A stretch of 64,000 bases of DNA, taken from contig JAAOMT010000128.1 of NCBI GenBank assembly GCA_016748015.1, positions 1,945,770 through 2,009,769 on the forward strand. Reading direction: 5' to 3'. The position numbers were made by a program, and so were the translations under genes. The notes beneath the pieces are model-generated. The model had not been told where the DNA came from. It did no database searches and saw only the letters and a list, made by a program, of their open reading frames with translations. The DNA comes from Geosiphon pyriformis (lineage: Eukaryota; Glomeromycota; Glomeromycetes; Archaeosporales; Geosiphonaceae). Below are positions 61,195-64,000 of the stretch, in pieces. The stretch's first letter is position 1. Every line of letters begins with the position of its first letter.

Positions 61195-64000
61195 AACGAG
61201 TACAGTTCAACTGCTACCTAAAGCGATAGATTCAAATAAGATTTTAAATTAAGCATGACTCATGCATTTTCTACATGTGACCAGTCACTCAGACCAATTA
61301 AGGCAGCATTACACACTTAAACTACCAACTAAAGAAATGCCATGCAAAAAACCAAAGCCCAATTTGGAAAGACAGACATATAAGTCGAAGCAAATATGGA
61401 TACCTAACCTAATACCAAGCCTGTGAATCATAACAGAAGTCAACAGAAATAAGAAACCAAAGACTGAAGAAATAGCCACACTATCATGTGGCAAAAAGTT
61501 ATTCTTTTCATAAAAAGATTTTAACTTAGTTGATGACAGCCAGATAGCAAACCTGTGACTTGCAACAATGTCTCTGACCAAGTTAACAACCAGTGTGCTA
61601 CCATCAAGTCCAGTGGTCAAACGGCCCACCACGTCAACCACCCAACTTTTCAATACAAAACTCTTTGCCAGTGTGATATACAAACCACTAGAAAATTTGG
61701 CTTCACACAGAAACCAAACCACCACATCATCACCAGCAGAGGCACCACTTGATACAACTCATTTACAAACAATATCAGATAGTAGATTTTTCCTGGCATC
61801 ACTATCTAATGCACACAAAAAAATGTGGTTTGAATCTTTTACTTCTCCACAACGAATACAAACCACACTAGGATAATCAGGATTATACAGTCTTTTCCTC
61901 TTAGTTACTGGCAAGTGGCAATATAGCGCCTTCATGATGTAAGAACAGAACACTGCTGATGAAGTGCTGGTATAACCAGAGTGAATATTACCATCAAGAT
62001 GCCATATCTTAAGAGTTTTGGCCATATCTAAACCACCATCAATGCTTGTATCCACAATGCTGTCAATGCATTTGGCTTCCCATCCAATAAAGCTGATTGT
62101 ATTAAACAATGACTTAACGAAGTAATGAGCATTCCCAGAAACCATCCTGTCCTCAACAGTGAGAAACTGATATGAAATTCTAAGAGGCAGCAAAAAACTG
62201 GTAGTAGTAGCAGTGTCAGCAAAAAAATCAGCTCATTCATTTCCAACAACACCTAAATGACCTTTGACCTTTTGCCAATTAACTGATAAATGTTTTCTAG
62301 AAATGATTTGATAAATATGTTCTTTCTTGATCCAACAATTTCTGTGAAAGTCAGGAACAGGCACACTACTGTCAAATTTACAAATATTCAATGAAGTCTG
62401 ACTGTTTGTGAACAAATTAACAGAAGAGGAATCAGGAATGCACTCTAAGGTAAAAGCAATGGCCTGCATTTTTGCTAAAGTTAAGGACAGTAAACCATTC
62501 ACCTTGACTTCAATACCAAGATCGACATCTGGAAAGTAAGCAGCAGCACCACCATAAGTATTCACCAATCCAAAATCTTTAACAGAGCCATCTGTATAGA
62601 CTTTCACAAAACTAAGACCAGAACTCAGCAAACATCTCCCAATAGAGCCACAGTTACAATAGTGTTCAGAAGAAAGAAGTTGAAAACCTACCACCCCATT
62701 ATGTAACAAACCACCCCCTTCTATAAAACTGACCAATGAGGTAAACCAAGCAGGAACTGGACTTCTAGGATCCAGTTTCTTCCACTTGCGAAAAGTGGGC
62801 CACATGAAACATACACCACAACAGTCCAAAAGTTGGTTAACAAAAGCGATGTCATATTTCTTGAGAGATTTAATCACACTTAAATAACTGTTCAATCCCA
62901 ACACCTCTATCATCATAACACTTTTCTCCACCTGAAACACATTTGGCAACACACCTCCAAGAAAAAGATTGCAAAAAGCAAGAATGCGTGTAGCACCCAC
63001 CAGGAAACAATTCAAAGAATTGATTGACAAATTTATTGGATACTGGAGGGGATGCCGGGGCATCCAGCTAGCAGCTTGTAAATCCATAGCCCTATGCTCA
63101 AACAGATTACTGAGAATTCCAGCACTATTGAAAAATTTGATTAGGTTAGCCATCAGATTCTTGGCCAGCACTTGTTCAAAAGTCTTCAAATCATATAATC
63201 CAGGATAATATAAAGCCTTATTCAGAAAGTTTTTAGGCAGATTAGCCTTGAGCTTCAAACCTTTTTTCAACAATCTGTCTCATTTCTCGCAAACACTACT
63301 TGATGCACAACTAAATTGCAGTCTGTAATTAATAATAGGTTGCAAAACTGCAGAAACCAGATACAGAAACTGCTTCTCAGTAATGACCTTCCTCAAGACT
63401 ACATTCGAAAAAAACTTAACATTTGAATGAGCTTTGGTCAGACTTGGTTTAGATAGGCCATTATTTGAAAGAAAAATACCCAGATATCTATGAGATTCAC
63501 CCTTCTTGGCAATTGAAATCTTAGAGCCACTAATAGACAGTGAAATATTCTTGACACTCTGGTTGATAAGAATGGCAACTGTCTTATCCATGTTTATGAA
63601 AATATTATTAATAGAAAAAAATTCACTGGCAATGTCTAGAATCTACTGAGTAGTAGTCATGCAATTCCCAATCCAGATAGTATCATCAACAAAAGCTCCT
63701 ACAGTAAGGAAAAATGTTTTGCCGCCTTTAGGGTCAATCCTACCAGTTTTTGTAAAGAAATTTGAATGTACTCTATAACCAAGTAATTGTTCATGTCTTT
63801 TAATCTCACAAAACAAAGAATCATAAAAGATCCTCCACAATAGAGGTAAGAACACCTCCCTTTGATCCAACTCATTATAGACAGTATACCCATCAGTGAA
63901 CCCAAAGTCAGTCATCACACTATTAAATCTATTATTGTGAATACTACCAAAAAACTCCACAAAACGAGGACACATTTTGATCCTCTTGAGACAATTAAGC
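61195..64000 (-). mobile_element. LINE L7, 3' part (5' end outside the window)
   Basis: Holds the RT palm to the 3' UTR. The 3' UTR has a clean hairpin motif, GTGACTGGTCAC (plus strand 61,277-61,288), and ends CTCGTTAAACTGTAATAAAA. The ORF2 type is related to L4 and L5 but is a separate branch by eye. Confidence 0.88.
61309..64000 (-). pseudogene. L7 ORF2, C-terminal half: RT, RNase H, zinc motif
   Basis: The RT catalytic box is intact (FVDD, 63,682-63,693, in GAFVDDTIWIGN). A long open frame (346 residues, 63,273-62,233) covers the RT thumb and RNase H (VYTDGSVKDFG, LAKMQAIAF, TNSQTSLNIC, VKGHLGVVGNE). The zinc motif CIRCGEVKDSNHIFLC lies near 61,860-61,815. Only a few stops are visible (the Trp after CEK is TGA near 63,279, and others near 63,645, 62,235 and 61,757). 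It ends GISLVGSLSV at 61,309. Confidence 0.87.

Noticed and set aside
1-64000. Reassignment of TGA/TAG to Trp, suggested by stops at Trp codons
   Set aside because: TAA also occurs at the same Trp sites, Gln codons become stops too, TGG is still widely used for Trp, and host genes end normally at TGA or TAA.
1-64000. tRNA or rRNA genes
   Set aside because: Read for tRNA A/B box and rRNA core patterns; none convincing by eye. A tRNAscan/Infernal run would be decisive.

Overview
This is a very AT-rich eukaryotic window. It has short GT-AG introns, compact host genes, and many degenerate non-LTR retrotransposons that carry an RNase H domain. These traits fit a fungus. My best inference is an arbuscular mycorrhizal (Glomeromycotina, Rhizophagus-like) genome, but no rRNA or marker gene is present to prove it.

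Layout. From 1 to about 32,300 there are four plus-strand LINEs (L1 to L4; L1 is cut by the window start), followed by the fossil 3' end of a fifth. From about 32,800 to 44,800 there is a host-gene island. It holds a PHO80-type cyclin (minus), a uridine phosphorylase (plus), a roughly 15-exon chromodomain-like gene (minus), a HIT-domain pseudogene (minus), a small secreted Asn/Ser-rich protein (plus) and a multi-pass membrane protein (plus). From about 45,760 to the end there are three minus-strand LINEs (L5 to L7; L7 is cut by the window end). On both flanks the LINE 3' ends point at the gene island. The spacers between LINEs are A/T deserts, and at least one of them is a LINE decayed almost beyond recognition.

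The LINEs share one plan: a 5' terminal inverted repeat (stem), ORF1 (basic N-terminus, RRM-like fold, CCHC knuckle, C-terminal coiled region), ORF2 (AP-type endonuclease, reverse transcriptase, RNase H, C-terminal CCHC zinc motif), and a conserved 3' UTR ending in an A-rich tail. ORF1 and ORF2 join through a 4-nt stop/start overlap (ATGA) at all six junctions in the window. Compared by eye, ORF1 falls into two types and ORF2 into three. The types are combined in different ways, as if ORF1 and ORF2 modules had been reassorted. All copies carry C:G to T:A decay: stops at Trp and Gln codons, and reverse-transcriptase catalytic Asp changed to Asn in four of seven.

The most striking host observation is the chromodomain-like gene (36,911-39,816, minus). 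Its first exon encodes a peptide in exact register with the histone H3 tail (ARKSxGGKxPxK at H3 positions 7-18). It is spliced in frame onto a chromodomain-like fold, which makes it a candidate histone mimic.
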